Notes under the pieces: generated by a model
Told to the model about the DNA's origin: nothing
What the model saw: only the letters and a program-made list of their open reading frames with translations
The model's database searches: none
In this document: positions 11,881 to 24,863 of the stretch, piece by piece
Layout: each line of letters begins with the position of its first letter
Numbering within the stretch: position 1 is the first letter of the stretch
NCBI GenBank assembly: GCA_037126765.1
Contig: JBBCBC010000030.1
Location: forward strand, 1,956,478 to 2,020,477
Length of the DNA: 64,000 bases
Origin: Stenogyne calaminthoides
Taxonomy: Eukaryota; Streptophyta; Magnoliopsida; Lamiales; Lamiaceae
Reading direction: 5' to 3'
Translations under genes and position numbers: made by a program

Positions 11881-12316
11881 AATTAACGCTTTAGCGACGG
11901 TTTTAGCGACGGATATAATAATAAAAAAATAACGTCGCTAATCAGCAACACTTACAAAAAAACCGTCGCTACGGTTAGCGACCCTCGATTCAACGATGAA
12001 TTTTTTTCCGTCGTCAATGTCGTTAGCGACGATTTTTTCTGTTGCTAAAACCGTCGTTAAACCCCGTATTTTTTGTAATGAAATTTGGTCCCTTTTTTTA
12101 AAGCACACAAAATTAGTCCTTTTCTAATGAAGGAATACGGTGGTAGATCTAATTGACCTTTACTCTCAAACATGAATAGATGACATGAATTATGACCCAC
12201 AATATAATAGAGTTTCAACATAAATATATATCCCGACCCACGGCCATTAATGCTTGATATGATATTTAAGTAATTTATTTTTACTAAATAGGACCATGAT
12301 AAATTCTGTTATAACT

Positions 12317-12571
12317 TACTCTCCCCGTCCCAATTATATATGTTTTTTTTTTTTATAAATGTCCAAAATATATAAATTTATTTCTTCATAAAATAACCTT
12401 TTTAATTAATTTATTAATATAATATTATGCATTAATTGTGTTGGAAACTATAATAATCATTAAATAAGGATATAATAGAAATTTTTCTTGTTTAATTTAT
12501 TTTTTCAATACAATTTCTTAATCTCTGTGAAAAGTTAAACAAATCTATATATTTGGGACGGAGGAAAAATA
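12317..12571. mobile_element. Stowaway-like MITE (diverged)
   Basis: The left end CTCTCCCCGTCCCAA and right end TTGGGACGGAGG are imperfect inverted repeats of the Stowaway type, with TA at the left edge. It is about 255 bp with no coding capacity. Confidence 0.65.
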
Positions 12572-13061
12572 TCTCAACACAATAGATTTCGATTGATGGG
12601 ACACTAGAGATTTATGGATATATTATTAATTTACTCAAATACAAAGATAAAAACTGGTATAGGACCGTGTTATTCACAAGATTATTAAAACTATTTACCT
12701 ATAATATATGATCCATGAATTTATGAGGCTCTAATTAAACTTTTAAAAATATTATCTCAAATACTAAGTGGAGCAATGTCTCATTTATGAAATTGTTTCA
12801 CATCAGAGTAGTTCACTATCGATATATACAAAATATACATGTTTACACATTTTATTTTCTCTGAATTTTTTATATAAAATTTACGAAAATCAACATATTC
12901 CTTAAGTGAAAAATAAAATAAAACGAAAATGTCAAATCATCTTCTCCATCGTAGTATTTAATGAGCGGGCCGGAAAGCTACAACCGGTAGGTATTTTATT
13001 TAATTCATTGGCTTTAATTAAATGCATAATTTTTTTTTAAACACACTTATACAAATAAAAT

Positions 13062-13190
13062 AGACAAAAACTTGTATGAGACGAGATACAACTTAATAAA
13101 AATTAACATTCGTCCTTTCTAAAGTGTTAAAACGTCAATGTTCAAATTATATTCTATCTCACCATAAGACCGTCTTACACTAGTTTGTCT
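13062..13190. repeat. Foldback MITE, AGACAAA ends
   Basis: The left end AGACAAAAACTTGTATGAGAC pairs with the right end, which reversed reads AGACAAACTAGTGTAAGACG. Relatives with the same GAGACG/CGTCTCA words lie at about 5315-5433, 16530-16662, 19966-20103 and 20450-20515. This is a dispersed family in this genome. Confidence 0.6.
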
Positions 13191-13618
13191 CAATAAAATA
13201 CGTGTTAATTGTCACACTCAATATAATTCTCATCTTAATGTCTACAAGAATTTTGATTACTGTGTAAAGTGAAGTCCACAATCATGGGCTCAAAGCTGAG
13301 CCCACCATTATTTCAATGGCCCGCGAGATCTGTGGGGGCCCAGCTTTGCATTTTGAATTTTTTTCCAGGACTTATGAATTTCACTGAATTTTTTGCCAAT
13401 TCTTTTACACGATCTATAGTTAGATTTACAACGTACGTTCTCAAACGTATAAAAATATTTAATCACAATTAATTAATTTTCAAATGGTACTTTTAACTTG
13501 TCGGTGATTACATATACATACATTATTTTGCTGGTATATATTGAGCATACATAAAAGTTGTATTCTCTTGGAAAAAAAAGTTGTGATGGTTAAAATAGAG
13601 GGCAAGGACCACGATTTA

Positions 13619-13738
13619 GGACGTGTTTTGAAACACTTAAAATAGCTTCCAGAAGAACTTATTTTTAAAGTTTCCTCTCACAGCTTTTGAAAATAAGTGC
13701 TTCTGGAAGCTGTTTTAAGTGTTTCAAAACACACTCTT
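13619..13738. repeat. Hairpin element, about 50-bp arms
   Basis: The arms GTGTTTTGAAACACTTAAAA (left) and its reverse complement (right) continue through CTTCCAGAAG to about 50 bp each, around a ~12-bp loop. It is a short foldback MITE. The ends and duplication are not fixed, and a hAT origin is possible. Confidence 0.65.
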
Positions 13739-13940
13739 AGTACATGTTAACATCCACAATTTATTGAACTTTTTTTTAATTTTACATTTATTATTATATA
13801 TAAATATCAGACACGTATCTAGTATTTATTTGATGTACATCTTTCTTTGCACAAGAAACGATGCGTAGGTATGAAAGTTCGAGAATAGCTTGTGTTTTAA
13901 TGAAAAATGCAACATTAATAAATTAATAATATTTAATGAC

Positions 13941-14206
13941 AGTATAGGGTGAACAAGTTTTACGGTGAAATTGGTTTTGGAGTGTGACATATATTACTAA
14001 AGAGTGTGACTTATATAACTGAAGAGTGTGACTTTTTACTATAAAGAGTATTACTCATAAAAATGAAGGGTGTGATAAATATTATAGCAAATAGTGCGGT
14101 CGTGATAACTGAAGAGTGTGACTTATATTCTAAAGAGTGTAATCGTGATAACTGAAGTGTAAAAATAAATCAGTTTTACTGTGAACAAGTTTCACAGCGT
14201 ACCAAC
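13941..14206. repeat. Dispersed repeat 'gagtgtgact' (copy 1)
   Basis: It starts AGTATAGGGTGAACAAGTTT and contains several GAGTGTGACTTATAT units. A second copy at about 58873-59112 starts with the same 20 bases and shares TGACTTTTTACTATAAAGAG. Its nature is unknown. Confidence 0.6.
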
Positions 14207-17071
14207 TCATATTTAATTGTATATGAATGATATTATTATTATGACTATATATACTACATAAAATTTAATGAAAAATGGCATGCAACTTAATTAAATTATA
14301 TTTCCCTATTGTCTATTGACTTCCAATTTTCAAAAGTTTATCACCAACGTTCAACTTAAATTAATTTATACTCCAACGTTAAAAGCGACGTATATATTCT
14401 CCACATCACACAATTAATGTAGACACGTCGTATATCTTAATTATTTTAATCAACAATAATAGTGACATGTATATTAATTTCATAATTATTAGACGGATGT
14501 ACCCCATTGTGGTGAGTGGTGACATCAAAACGAGTACTACTAATAATAATAATACCCAATGACGTGTAATAATAAATTAGACATCAAGATCTTGAGGCAT
14601 TTATGAGTTGGGGTTGTATAATTAAGATGGATAAATGAATAGAGGTATGAGGGAATTTTTGCTCGTACCACATGCCATTGTCATATAAATGCATGGAACT
14701 GAAAATTTCATTGAGGTATTATTTAATTTGAAAATGACTGATGTTATGACTTCCTTTTGGTCCCAATTCCAGAATTCTGATTTCAATAATTCTATCGTAT
14801 ATCCATAACTCTACTTTTCCGGCCCCGGATTAAATCGTAAGGGAATCTCCGTATATATACTGTAATCCGAATTAAATTAAGAGTAGTAGTCTATGATGAA
14901 ATTTGTTTATGTCAATGCGTATTAGTGTGATTAAACAGTGAGGGCCGCTTTGTAATTGGTATGAATTGAAAATGATAATGAATATTGAAGGTCAATCGCT
15001 ATGAAATTGATGATTGCATTATTATTCTCTAATTAAAAAATGAGTTGGTTTTTTATGAACCATGTTTATGTTATGAACTTGAATTATTTGACTCATTTCA
15101 CTCATTTTCAACACATTTTTCTAAATCACTAAACTTGACCCGTATTATACACTGGGTAGGATCAAATGTCATGAATTAAAAACAAGGTTCATAACATGAG
15201 CCAGATCTATACAATTTTTTATCTTAAAAAATTATCAAACATTATTAATAAAAATAATTCATAATTACTTCTCATTTATTCTCATTACTCACCCTCGACT
15301 AAGCGCGCGGACCCTGAATTTTTCTAATTTTTTTTGTGGGGTGCTAGAGGTGAAAGGTACTTGTCAAGATTAATCCACGGATAAGGTTGTCACTCGTTTG
15401 CTACAGAATATGGGGTGGTGGACTAGGTTCTGATTAATTTATGAAGCTCTGAGTTTATGGGGTGGGATACTCTTAACTAATTACGTACACATGAATTTTT
15501 TTTATTTTATATAGGAAAAAAAATCGTCATGCTTACCAAGATATTTCATTTTTTCTTAACCAGTATTTGGTTGTATTTATCAGTTAGTTACTTTCATAGT
15601 TTCATGATTTATTATGTGAAATAGGAGTATTCTTCATCCATAGCAAATAGAATGAGATCACTTATTTTATAATTGATGTTTCATTTTGTATTTCATAATA
15701 TGGATGAATGATACGTGAAATAATAAAAAATATCCAACGAAGCACTATATTCTGAATTCATGTGTTAAAGATTCAGAAGAATGAAACACCAATAAAATAC
15801 GAAAAGTGGACGAATTGATCCGGTTTCAAGTTGCGCGTTCCACTAGTTAATCAATAAATGTCAAGTATCTTATTTTTAATGATCATTTTGTATACATGGT
15901 AATATGGTATGCATATTTTTAAACACAATATAATACAATAAATTAAAGCTCCCACCTGTTAGATGATTTGTGCCTAATTTAATTTACTTGGCCCATAATT
16001 ACAAAGTTTAAACAAATTAATGATCTCTCAATGGACAAAAACGTATATTATGGAATTATCAATTTGAAAGGAAAACCAAAAACACATCTATTTAACTTAA
16101 GAAAGAAAACAGAATTAGTGTTAATTGGTTGAATAATCTTAGATGTACAAAGTGTGGCATTAGAGAAGGAAGGTCCATTCACAAGAAAGTGTATTATGGT
16201 ACTGAATGACTGCAAACTGTTATTCAATAGTTTGGAATCTACAATATATATGTGGAGGAAAATTATTACAACTATTTCAAATCAAACCTTCAATTGTGTC
16301 CATGGCATTGGCATTGACCCGTATGACATGGAAATGTGGTTGACTAAGAAACAAATTTGAGATCTTTAAATTATTCAATAATATCGGATATTACAACTTG
16401 ATCTATTTCACACCATTCATTCATAATGTGTTTTGATTCAAATACATGGTTATGTAATATGGAATTGATTTAAAATTAATTTCTAGTAGATCCAACTTAA
16501 AGATAGGAGGCACACTTGTCTGACGGTGGGACGGAGCATGATTTTGATATAACATTTGAACACTTTTTTTTTTGAAAACTACATTTTAACACTTTAAAAA
16601 GGGTAAATGTTGATTTATACTAGTTTATCCCCCGTCTCATATGAATTTTTGTCTAAATGGATAGTCCTAATAGGGCCTAAATTTATGATGCAATTAAATT
16701 GGCCAAATATATTTTATACGATCAAGGCAGTGTTCGGTGTTCACCATATGAAACAATTATACTTATAAATTAATATCGTAACACTTATTAATTGATATTA
16801 TTGTGCTTATAAGTTAATATTATAATATTTATGTGTGCAAATGTTACACAACTTACGGTAATAATTTATAAAATTAGTGATATCATTGAATAAATATTAT
16901 GATATCAGTATGAATTCAATTTCATATAGTAAACGAGTTATATGGGAGTGTTTGTCATTTTATACGCATTCATGTTAATAATTAATGTTATATAGTTAAT
17001 TAATTACTTTCATGATTGGAGAGTTTAGTTTTCTCTTATTATTAGTGATCTGCATATATATCATACATATA
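14207..17071. other. AT-rich non-genic DNA
   Basis: No supported gene. Weak inverted-repeat traces (for example around 15050-15200) and a scrap of the AGACAAA family near 16530-16662 are present. A 68-codon open frame at 16154 shows no recognisable content. Confidence 0.45.
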
Positions 17072-17656
17072 GTAAAAACTCCATATAGTCATATTGTCGG
17101 GACCGAAAAATAATATTATTATAGAGAGGTTATTCTTAAATAGAGTTTTATATAGAAAAATAATTTATTTATTTTTAAAAAATAATACATACTATACTAC
17201 ATGTATGTACATTTACTAACAAATTCATATATATAATTATGAATTTGACGAAAATAAAAACAAACACTTTCAAAGTATATAAAATACATGAAACAACTAA
17301 TATGCATGTACCTAGGAACTAAAAAATAGTTATTGCTCACACGTGTATAAATATTTGTTCAATACATGTATATTTTTCATAAAATTAGTACACTTTTTCA
17401 ATTTCAAGCAAATGACACCAAAAATTGATAGATATTTTAGGTTATCTTAATTGTAATGATATATAAATTTTTATATATAATATAACTTATTCTTATATGG
17501 AGGCATAAATCCTTAAGACGAGACCAAAAAAATAATATGTCTTATTACAATGTGGAGTTTATTTCTAAATAAAACTGGTCCCAAGTTGAGACCGTGACTT
17601 TTTATTACTATAGAGAGTTTATTCCTATATAGAGTATTTATATAGAGGGTTTTTAC
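17072..17656. repeat. Foldback element with GTAAAAACTCC ends
   Basis: The left end GTAAAAACTCCATATAG pairs with the right end, which reversed reads GTAAAAACCCTCTATAT. Internal TATAGAGAGGTTATTC- and TATAGAGAGTTTATTCC-like stretches recur near each end. No duplication could be fixed. Confidence 0.5.
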
Positions 17657-17944
17657 CATCTTTTCTGATGTAAATAGACTTTTAAAAATGTCTGAGCCTA
17701 GCTTGATTATTAAACGAACCGGGCCGAACCGAACTTTAGTAGGTCGGACCGTAGGCCCCTGTCGGGTAGCTTGGCCTATTCCCACCCTTAGTTGAGGTAC
17801 ATACCCCTTCCGCCCCGTCACACCCCATTCTGACCCGTTAATATTATTAAATATTTAATATGAATTAACTTTTTTGTGTGGCTTAATAAGTTGATACGAT
17901 TTTGATTTTGATCCTGATTATTTTGACCTTTTGAGCAATGATTT

Positions 17945-18800
17945 CAAAATCGGTAGGGATCGGCCGGTTCGACCGGTTGAACCGGGAACTGGACCGGGAA
18001 CCGGTCCGAACACCCCCTAAGAACCGGTTTATAGGTTAAACCGGTCAAAATCGGTTCGGCCGGTTCAATCGATTTTTTTTTAACTTTTTTTTTATAAATT
18101 TTAAACCATTAATTATTTAGGTAAAAAAATTTATTATTTTTAATACCAATCAATTTTTCACTAATGTAAGGATCTAAACCCCCACCCCTTTTATATTACT
18201 CCATCTCACATATTTTTAGTACTTATTCGATGTGTGATAGGAGGTTTAGGTAGAATTTAGATCCACCTCTACTCCCTTTTATATTACTCTATCTCTCATC
18301 TTTCTTAATACTTATTTAATGTGGGATGAGAGATCTATAAAGTCCACTTACTCTCCCTTTTATATTACTCCATCTCACATCTTTTTTAATACTTATTCGA
18401 TGTGGGATAGGAGATCCATAAAATCTACCTCCTATCCTTTTTATATAACTTCATTTTGCATTTCTTCTAATACTTATTCGATGTGGGACAAAATTTTTTT
18501 CCCATTTTATATTATTTTTTCTCACATTTCATCTAATACTTATTTAATGTGGGACAAAATCTCTTTCTCAAGAAAATCAACACGTTTATATTATTTTTAT
18601 GGTTCAAGTTTGATTAATTAAATTTAAATAATAATATTATAAGTCAATTGATGAATTAATCATTTTAAAAAAAGTAAAATATAAAAAAATATTAAAAAAA
18701 ATTGACATAAATCATTTAAACGGTTGAACTGCCGGTTGAATCGGTCCGACCGGTTGAACCGCTGACCGGTGATCTGTCCAGTTCGATCACCGGTTCGATT
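17945..18800. repeat. Element with CCGGTT-rich ends and an internal tandem repeat
   Basis: Clusters of GACCGGTTGAACCGG-type words lie at 17960-18070 and again at 18718-18800. They bracket an A/T-rich core with five imperfect tandem units of roughly 65-88 bp (about 18189-18560), each with TTTTATATTACT and a TTATTCGATGTGGGA-like word. The GC-rich ends against an AT-rich core suggest one inserted element. I cannot name a superfamily. Confidence 0.45.
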
Positions 18801-20356
18801 ATGAAAATACTGCTTTTGAGTTTAGTCCTATAATTTTGTAAAAGTTTTGATTTTCACCCTTTTACCGACAATAGTAACTTTCTAATTCAATTCAATTTCT
18901 TCATTCATATAATTTTTCTGGAGTACAATTTTTTATTGAATAGTCTGTTGCTGGATTATTAGAAAATACAATATATTTATATTAATATTTTAGTATAATT
19001 TATTTAAAGCCACATAATATATTAAAAAAAATTTAAAATGCCACGTAAGAAATGATCGGATTTGTGACCATCTACAATAGATAATAGGATGAAAATAAAA
19101 ATTTATACAAACTTACATTTCTAAATTCAAAAGTCAAAACTATCAGGACTAAAATCAAAGCCGTCTAAAATTATTGGGCTATATAAAATTTAATTCTTTT
19201 TTAATATATATGTATATATTTCTAAAGTATATTTGTATATGCATGCATGATATGGAGGAGTATAAAATAAAAAGTAGCGTTAGTACATAGCATAAATAAT
19301 TATAGTTCACCTTTACAAATATATTTTTAGTCAACATATATATTAATAAAATATATTTTTTCTGTCCAAAAAAATATGTTCAATTTTTTTTTGGCATGAA
19401 TTTTATAAAAAAATTGCTTAAAGTAAATATATTGTATGATATTATGGGGTCCATTTATAAATAAAAACTTTATTTTGTGAGTAAAATATTAAAATTGACA
19501 ATTTGAGTAATTAAGTGTTGATTGAAAACTGGAGATAAACTAATTGTATCCCTAAAGGGAATGATCACATTTTTTATGGATGGATTAAAGATTTCAAACC
19601 ATATTGTGTATTATTGTTATTAGTTTATTACAATAATATGATGTGCAATGTGTCCTTTAAACATGGATTGGGCCTGGGTCTTCAATGGCCCGCCTCATTG
19701 ATCTTGCCATTTATTATAAAGATTTTAAAGGGCTTGATTCAGATATTTCTTTTCATTAGTGGGTCACGTTAAGTACCACTTGTTTTTGTTGTAAAGAACC
19801 TCAAAATGTCTTTTGTAAAGTACCTCTTGATTCCCATAACTATTGCTACTTACTCATGGGATATATATATATATAACTCTTGATTATTTGTTATCAAACT
19901 GGCTGATTCCAGCTCCTTTGGTTCTATTTAAGTTCTAGTTTCAAATATGAGAATATTTCAATATGAGATAAACTTGCATGAGATGGTCTCACGATGAGAT
20001 GTGATATAAATTGACATTAACATTTTAACACTTTAAAATGGGTGATTGTGATTTGTGTTAAGTTGTACACCATCTCATGTATGAGACATCTCATATGAGT
20101 TTTTTTCTTTCGATATTAGTTTTCCCATATGGCTATTATCATTAATAGAAGTCTTGGAGAGAAGATCGGATGCCACTCTAGTTTTCAAGTTGCAAATATA
20201 ACTCATTGGGCTTACATTTGGATATCCTGAGAGAAATTATGTAACATAGGGCTCAAGCCCATTACAACCCATTAATTATCTTACCCAGTTACCGACTTAC
20301 CCCACTTTTTTTGGTTGTATGCAATATTAATAAATTACAAAAACTCATATTACACG

Positions 20357-20357
<1 letters not shown>

Positions 20358-20406
<49 letters not shown>
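20358..20406. repeat. TA microsatellite
   Basis: An uninterrupted alternating TA run of about 48 bp. Confidence 0.9.
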
Positions 20407-20409
<3 letters not shown>

Positions 20410-21191
20410 AAAGACATGTATAAATAATTAGCATAAATTAATATTTATCTATTTTAAAGTGTTAAAAGTATTATCCTCAAATTATGTTTCATCTCACTGT
20501 TACACTGTCTCGACTTTCAATTAGACCACATGAAACGACGAGGACAAGAAGCTTAATTCGGTATATTCAAAGAGTCCAAAAGCTAGAAATAAACTATTTG
20601 GCCCCTTGTTTTCTTTTTGAAGGGAGCCCGTTGTTTTCTTGAATCAAGACAATCTATTTTAATAACAAAAAATAAACATTTGTCAATAAGCTTGATCGAT
20701 TGGACGGCAATCGTTATAATCGCAAAGTATAAGTATAGTAATATACTTATAACAAATTAAACGTTTGGCTTTTATGGGTGCCCCCATCAAAAAATTTACA
20801 GTGCTCAAGACAACTCGAATATCTTAAGTCGAAATTAATAAAATTATATAATTGCTTTATTCTGAGATTTGTTGTATACAAGCATGATGAAATCTCATTA
20901 AATCAAATCGGATGAGGAGATACAAACTTACAAATATTCACTCTTGATTTATCTATATATAAAAACAGAAATCACCCCAAATTTAAACCTATGAATTTTC
21001 CATGAAAAAATTATTCTTTAAATTGGGCATTTAATCTTTGGAAAAAATATTAACAAATCTTTGTGATAATTTCAAATATTGAATTTGAGAAAAAAATATT
21101 TGAAATATATTTGAAACTTTGAAATATCTTTCTTTTCTAATACATTAAAAAAAAAATTTGGAATATCTTTAGAACTTTAGAATATCTTTCT

Positions 21192-21194
<3 letters not shown>

Positions 21195-21242
<48 letters not shown>
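21195..21242. repeat. TA microsatellite
   Basis: An uninterrupted alternating TA run of about 46 bp. Confidence 0.9.
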
Positions 21243-21247
<5 letters not shown>

Positions 21248-23128
21248 GTAGAAACCGACCTACATTAAAATCCATTGAATTTTCACGCCAAAAATTATTG
21301 CCAAATTGGGAAACAAATCTTTGTAATTAATATTAATAAATTATAATGAATTTTGAAATAAATATATATAAAATAAATATTAACAAATTATAATAGATTG
21401 AGAATAATATTTGCAAAAAATATGTGAAATATTTATACAAACACTAATGTCATTATCAATCTTATTCAATTAATCAGAAAAAAAGATTTAAATCGCGTAA
21501 GTGGTCGGATAAAATATATGTAAGCTTTAGACCGATTTTGCAGGGTCTTGCACAATATTTTGAACATTAAACATATATACACTGTATCTTTATACCAAAT
21601 CAGAAAAAAAATGTTTATATTTTTTTGTTTAAAATAACTCAAGATTTCATTTTTTTTGGCAGATTGAATATGGAATTGCAAGGTGAACAATGTTGATTTA
21701 TAATTATTATAAAATCCTCGTTCTCTCTACGTGGTCATTAATGGATATAGAATAATATTTGGAAAAAATATATGGAATAGTTTTTATAAATATTAATGTT
21801 GAATTGAAAAATAAATTTTTGAAATATTGGAAAAATCTTTGAAATAGATAAGTATGGAATATATATTAATAAATTATAACGGATTAGGAAAAAAATTTGG
21901 AAAAAATATGTAGAATATTTCATCTTAAATTTAATCTCAACCCACATCTAATTATTTTTTTAAAAAAAGAATCTCAACCTTATATGTTAAATTCTAAGTT
22001 CCATAAATTACAATTTTAAAAGCATTATTATTACATTATCTTATTTTGTCTACCTTCTTTTTATTCACATGATAATTTTTAAGCTTTTGATGTTCGATTT
22101 TTTATTTTGCAGGATTTTTATATTAAACATTTGGCTTCTAGGGGGTGCCAGAGCGTTTCCCCATTCCCGTGGAAGAGGTCTATCGATTGATCACTTTAAT
22201 ATAGATAAAATTATTTTTGCAAAAATCAAATTAAAAAAAGTATTTTAGCTCTGATATCATGAAAAAATATTTTATTTCATATAAAAATTTAAATTTATAA
22301 AGAGATGTGTAATTAATTAATTTAATTCATATACACGTATACACATATATAACCATACACATATATATTTATTTTGGTCCTATAATTTTGTTATTTTTTG
22401 TTCTATTAATTTTTTATTTTTGATTTTATATTTTACAAAAAAACTTTTTATTTTGGTTGGGATTTATAATTTTGTTATTTTTTGTTCTATTAATTTTTAT
22501 ATTTTGATTTTTATCATGGGCCGGAGACCGATCAAACTACCCCAAAATACTTTTTACTACCCCTAATTTTTTTTAGTTTTGATTAGTTATATGAGGAAAA
22601 AAAAAACGTCCTTTTTAAAAAATTGGTTTTGAACCAAATATTCAAAATAAGCACAAATTGAAAATATGTTAATGTGATAATATTTTAAAAAATCAAAATT
22701 TAAATCTCGATTAGTTAATGAAGAAAATTAAAATAAAAAAATTGGACCAAAAATTCAAAAAAATGAACTAAAATTTAAAAAATTTAAAAGTCAACATGAT
22801 CCAAAAGAAAAATAAAAAATGACAAATTTAAAGGACGAAAATAACTATTTCCCCTAAATTTTTTTTCTAAGAGCTTTTATAAGACCAAATGTCATATTCC
22901 TCATTTAAATTCAACAATCTTCAAGTTTTTTAAATTAAAACAAGACAAAAAAAAAAAAAAAAAAAAAGACACGTACTACTTAATTTCCTTAGCTAGAGTT
23001 TAAACTTGTAATATAGAGGTAATAACATCCATTTGTCGAAAAATCCATTATTAAAACCAACGGTTCAGTATAACAAAATCCCTACACCTTTTTATTCAAA
23101 TAGCTAACAGAGAGAGATATTGATCAAT

Positions 23129-24498
23129 ATGCCTATAGAAATGTCGAAAAAGTCCGTTCCAGTTATTGACATGAAAGACACGTGCAGTTTAGCTGGAAAA
23201 AATAGTTCAGGCGTGTCAAAAATGGGGGTGCTTCAGGATGATCAACCATGGCGTTCCGACAGAGCTCCTGTCCGAGATGAAGGCTTTGACGCGATCTCTG
23301 ACGGACCTTCCCATGGAAATTAAACTCAAAAATGCTCATCCTGAGCCTGGGAAAGGCTACACCCCGCCTAACATGGCTGGCCCCATTTGAGAGCCTCAGT
23401 TTTTACGACGTCGCTTCGCCTCAGGCCATTCGTGATTTCTGCTCTCAGTTGCATGTTTCTCACTATCAAAGGTCAACATTTACTAATCTTATTTTTAATT
23501 CATTGGTAAATTTGTATTTTTTTGAAGGTGAACTTTGTTTTCCATGTTGAGTTTATTATCCCACATGTGACAAGAAGCGTTTATAAATTAGTGGTGTGTT
23601 TTTTTTTTTTTTGATGACATTTTCAATTTTGGTTCATTATATGTTTTAGTCCATTAAAATATACGAGATGACATGTTGGTTCATTATATGTCTAGACAAA
23701 ATATAGTACATGTCAAAATCTCCTATTACACAATTATATACATTTTAGATCACATTTGCCGTGTTTAATTCATCTTATTTCCTGTCTCTAATGTTTCGAT
23801 TGTTTTCGTGCAGGGAGGTGCTGGAAAAGTACACGGACGCTCTATTCGACCTGGTTCAATTCCTTGGAAGTAAACTGATGGAGGGTTTAGGGTTAAATGG
23901 TGGCAATCTTTTCAAGGATTGGTTATGCCAGATGAAGATGAATAGGTATAACTATAGTCCTGAAACTGTGGGAATGACTGGTGCAGTTTTGCATTCAGAC
24001 GTTGGATTTATTACAATTCTGCAGGATGATGAGATTGTGAACGGTCTTGAGGCAGTAGATGAGATTAGTGGTGAGTTCGTTTCAGTTGATCCCATCCCTG
24101 GATCTCTTCTTGTTAATGTTGGAGATGTAGCCAAGGTACGCGACATATACGTGCATCCAGAACACCGTACCATATATACGAGATCTTCTATTTCTTATCG
24201 TCTTTTAGTTCATTTATATTTTATATAGATTCGTAAAAAAAGAAATGGCTATAAAATTTAATGGCCTAAAACAATGTGGAAATTGTAGGTGTGGAGCAAT
24301 GGAAGGTTTTGCAATGTGAAGCATCGAGTGCAATGCTACAAGCCAATAATTCGGGTTTCCATAGCTCTTTTCGTTTTGGCTCCGAAAGATGAGAAAATTC
24401 AAGTGTCGCAGCAGCTGGTGGATTCCGACCATTACAGAAAGCTACGAACCTCTACACGTTCACCTACTGGGGAAGCCCTTCAACATTTTCTCACCTAA
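23129..24498 (+). pseudogene. DAO-like 2-oxoglutarate/Fe(II) dioxygenase, frame-broken
   Basis: Three exons are visible: 23129-23471, 23814-24135 and 24289-24498, with GT-AG introns and consistent phases (YQR-EVLEKY across intron 1). The protein follows the dioxygenase-for-auxin-oxidation (DAO) group: VPVIDM near the start, WGCFRMINHG, NMAGP, LYD-like FYDVASPQ, NRYNYSPETVG, LHSDVGFITILQDDE (HxD iron ligands), WSNGRFCNVKHRVQC (second His ligand), RVS (2-oxoglutarate contact) and a GEAL tail. DAO enzymes oxidise indole-3-acetic acid to oxIAA in the cytosol. Exon 1 is broken twice: an extra A in an A-run near 23200, and two missing bases near 23391. About ten residues before HYRKLR also seem lost. 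All catalytic residues survive, so decay is recent, or the breaks are assembly errors. Confidence 0.8.
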
Positions 24499-24536
24499 AG
24501 AGACACTGAAAGATGAGGGGATGCACCCAATGAGCT

Positions 24537-24863
24537 AATAACATTTTTAGTCCTGTAACTTTCACTTTTTACGCAAATCGTCCAAAAATAATTAATAAAA
24601 GTCAATTTAGTCTCATAATCTTTGTACTTTGCTCAACTTACGTCCATTTTTTTGCAAAACTAGGTCGCTTTTTGCTCCTTTTTTGTCCAGTAACTCTCAC
24701 ATTTTCGCAAATTGTCCCAAGCCATGTTACATTAAAGATGATGTTTGGCAAAAATGGGACACAAAATGAGCATACACAAAGTTACAAGACTAAAATGAAT
24801 TTTTTAACTATCTTGGAACGATTATGGAAAAATGTGAAAGTTATGAGACCAAAAATGTTTTTA
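24537..24863. repeat. Foldback MITE just downstream of the DAO-like locus
   Basis: The left end ACATTTTTAGTCCTGTAACT pairs with the right end, which reversed reads ACATTTTTGGTCTCATAACT. Similarity runs on into CTTTCAC. It starts about 40 bp after the dioxygenase stop codon. The superfamily is not resolved. Confidence 0.6.

Larger units (their letters stand above)
7597..12080. mobile_element. Non-autonomous CACTA (En/Spm-type) transposon
   Basis: The left end is CACTACAAAAAATG and the right end, reversed, is CATTACAAAAAATAC. A perfect AAA duplication (7594-7596, 12081-12083) matches the 3-bp rule of CACTA elements. Subterminal zones (about 7640-7835 and 11885-12060) carry many copies of GCGACGGTTTT in mixed orientation, typical of CACTA transposase-binding repeats. 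No transposase frame is present. The interior is a long minisatellite (about 8030-9900 and 10577-11290), a solo LTR (9901-10571) and a tRNA-like SINE candidate (about 11653-11880). Length is 4,484 bp with the nested LTR, about 3.8 kb without it. It depends on an outside transposase. Confidence 0.85.
18801..23100. other. AT-rich non-genic DNA with TA microsatellites
   Basis: No gene is supported. TA microsatellites lie at about 20358-20406 and 21195-21242. Copies of the GAGACGGTCTCA-type dispersed element lie at about 19966-20103 and 20450-20515. A poly(A) run of about 23 lies near 22947-22970. Open frames here are short and low-complexity. Confidence 0.5.

Noticed and set aside
13269..13472. 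67-codon open frame
   Set aside because: Short, no conserved content, and next to MITE sequence.
16154..16360. 68-codon open frame
   Set aside because: No recognisable motif, no splice or promoter context, and lies in AT-rich repeat-poor spacer; chance length.
18319..18621. 100-codon frame with repeated MWDxRSIKS motifs
   Set aside because: It is the translation of the ~80-bp tandem repeat; no independent sign of a gene.
20358..20406. TA run as a centromere or scaffold signal
   Set aside because: A simple microsatellite; three similar runs occur in the window without other evidence.
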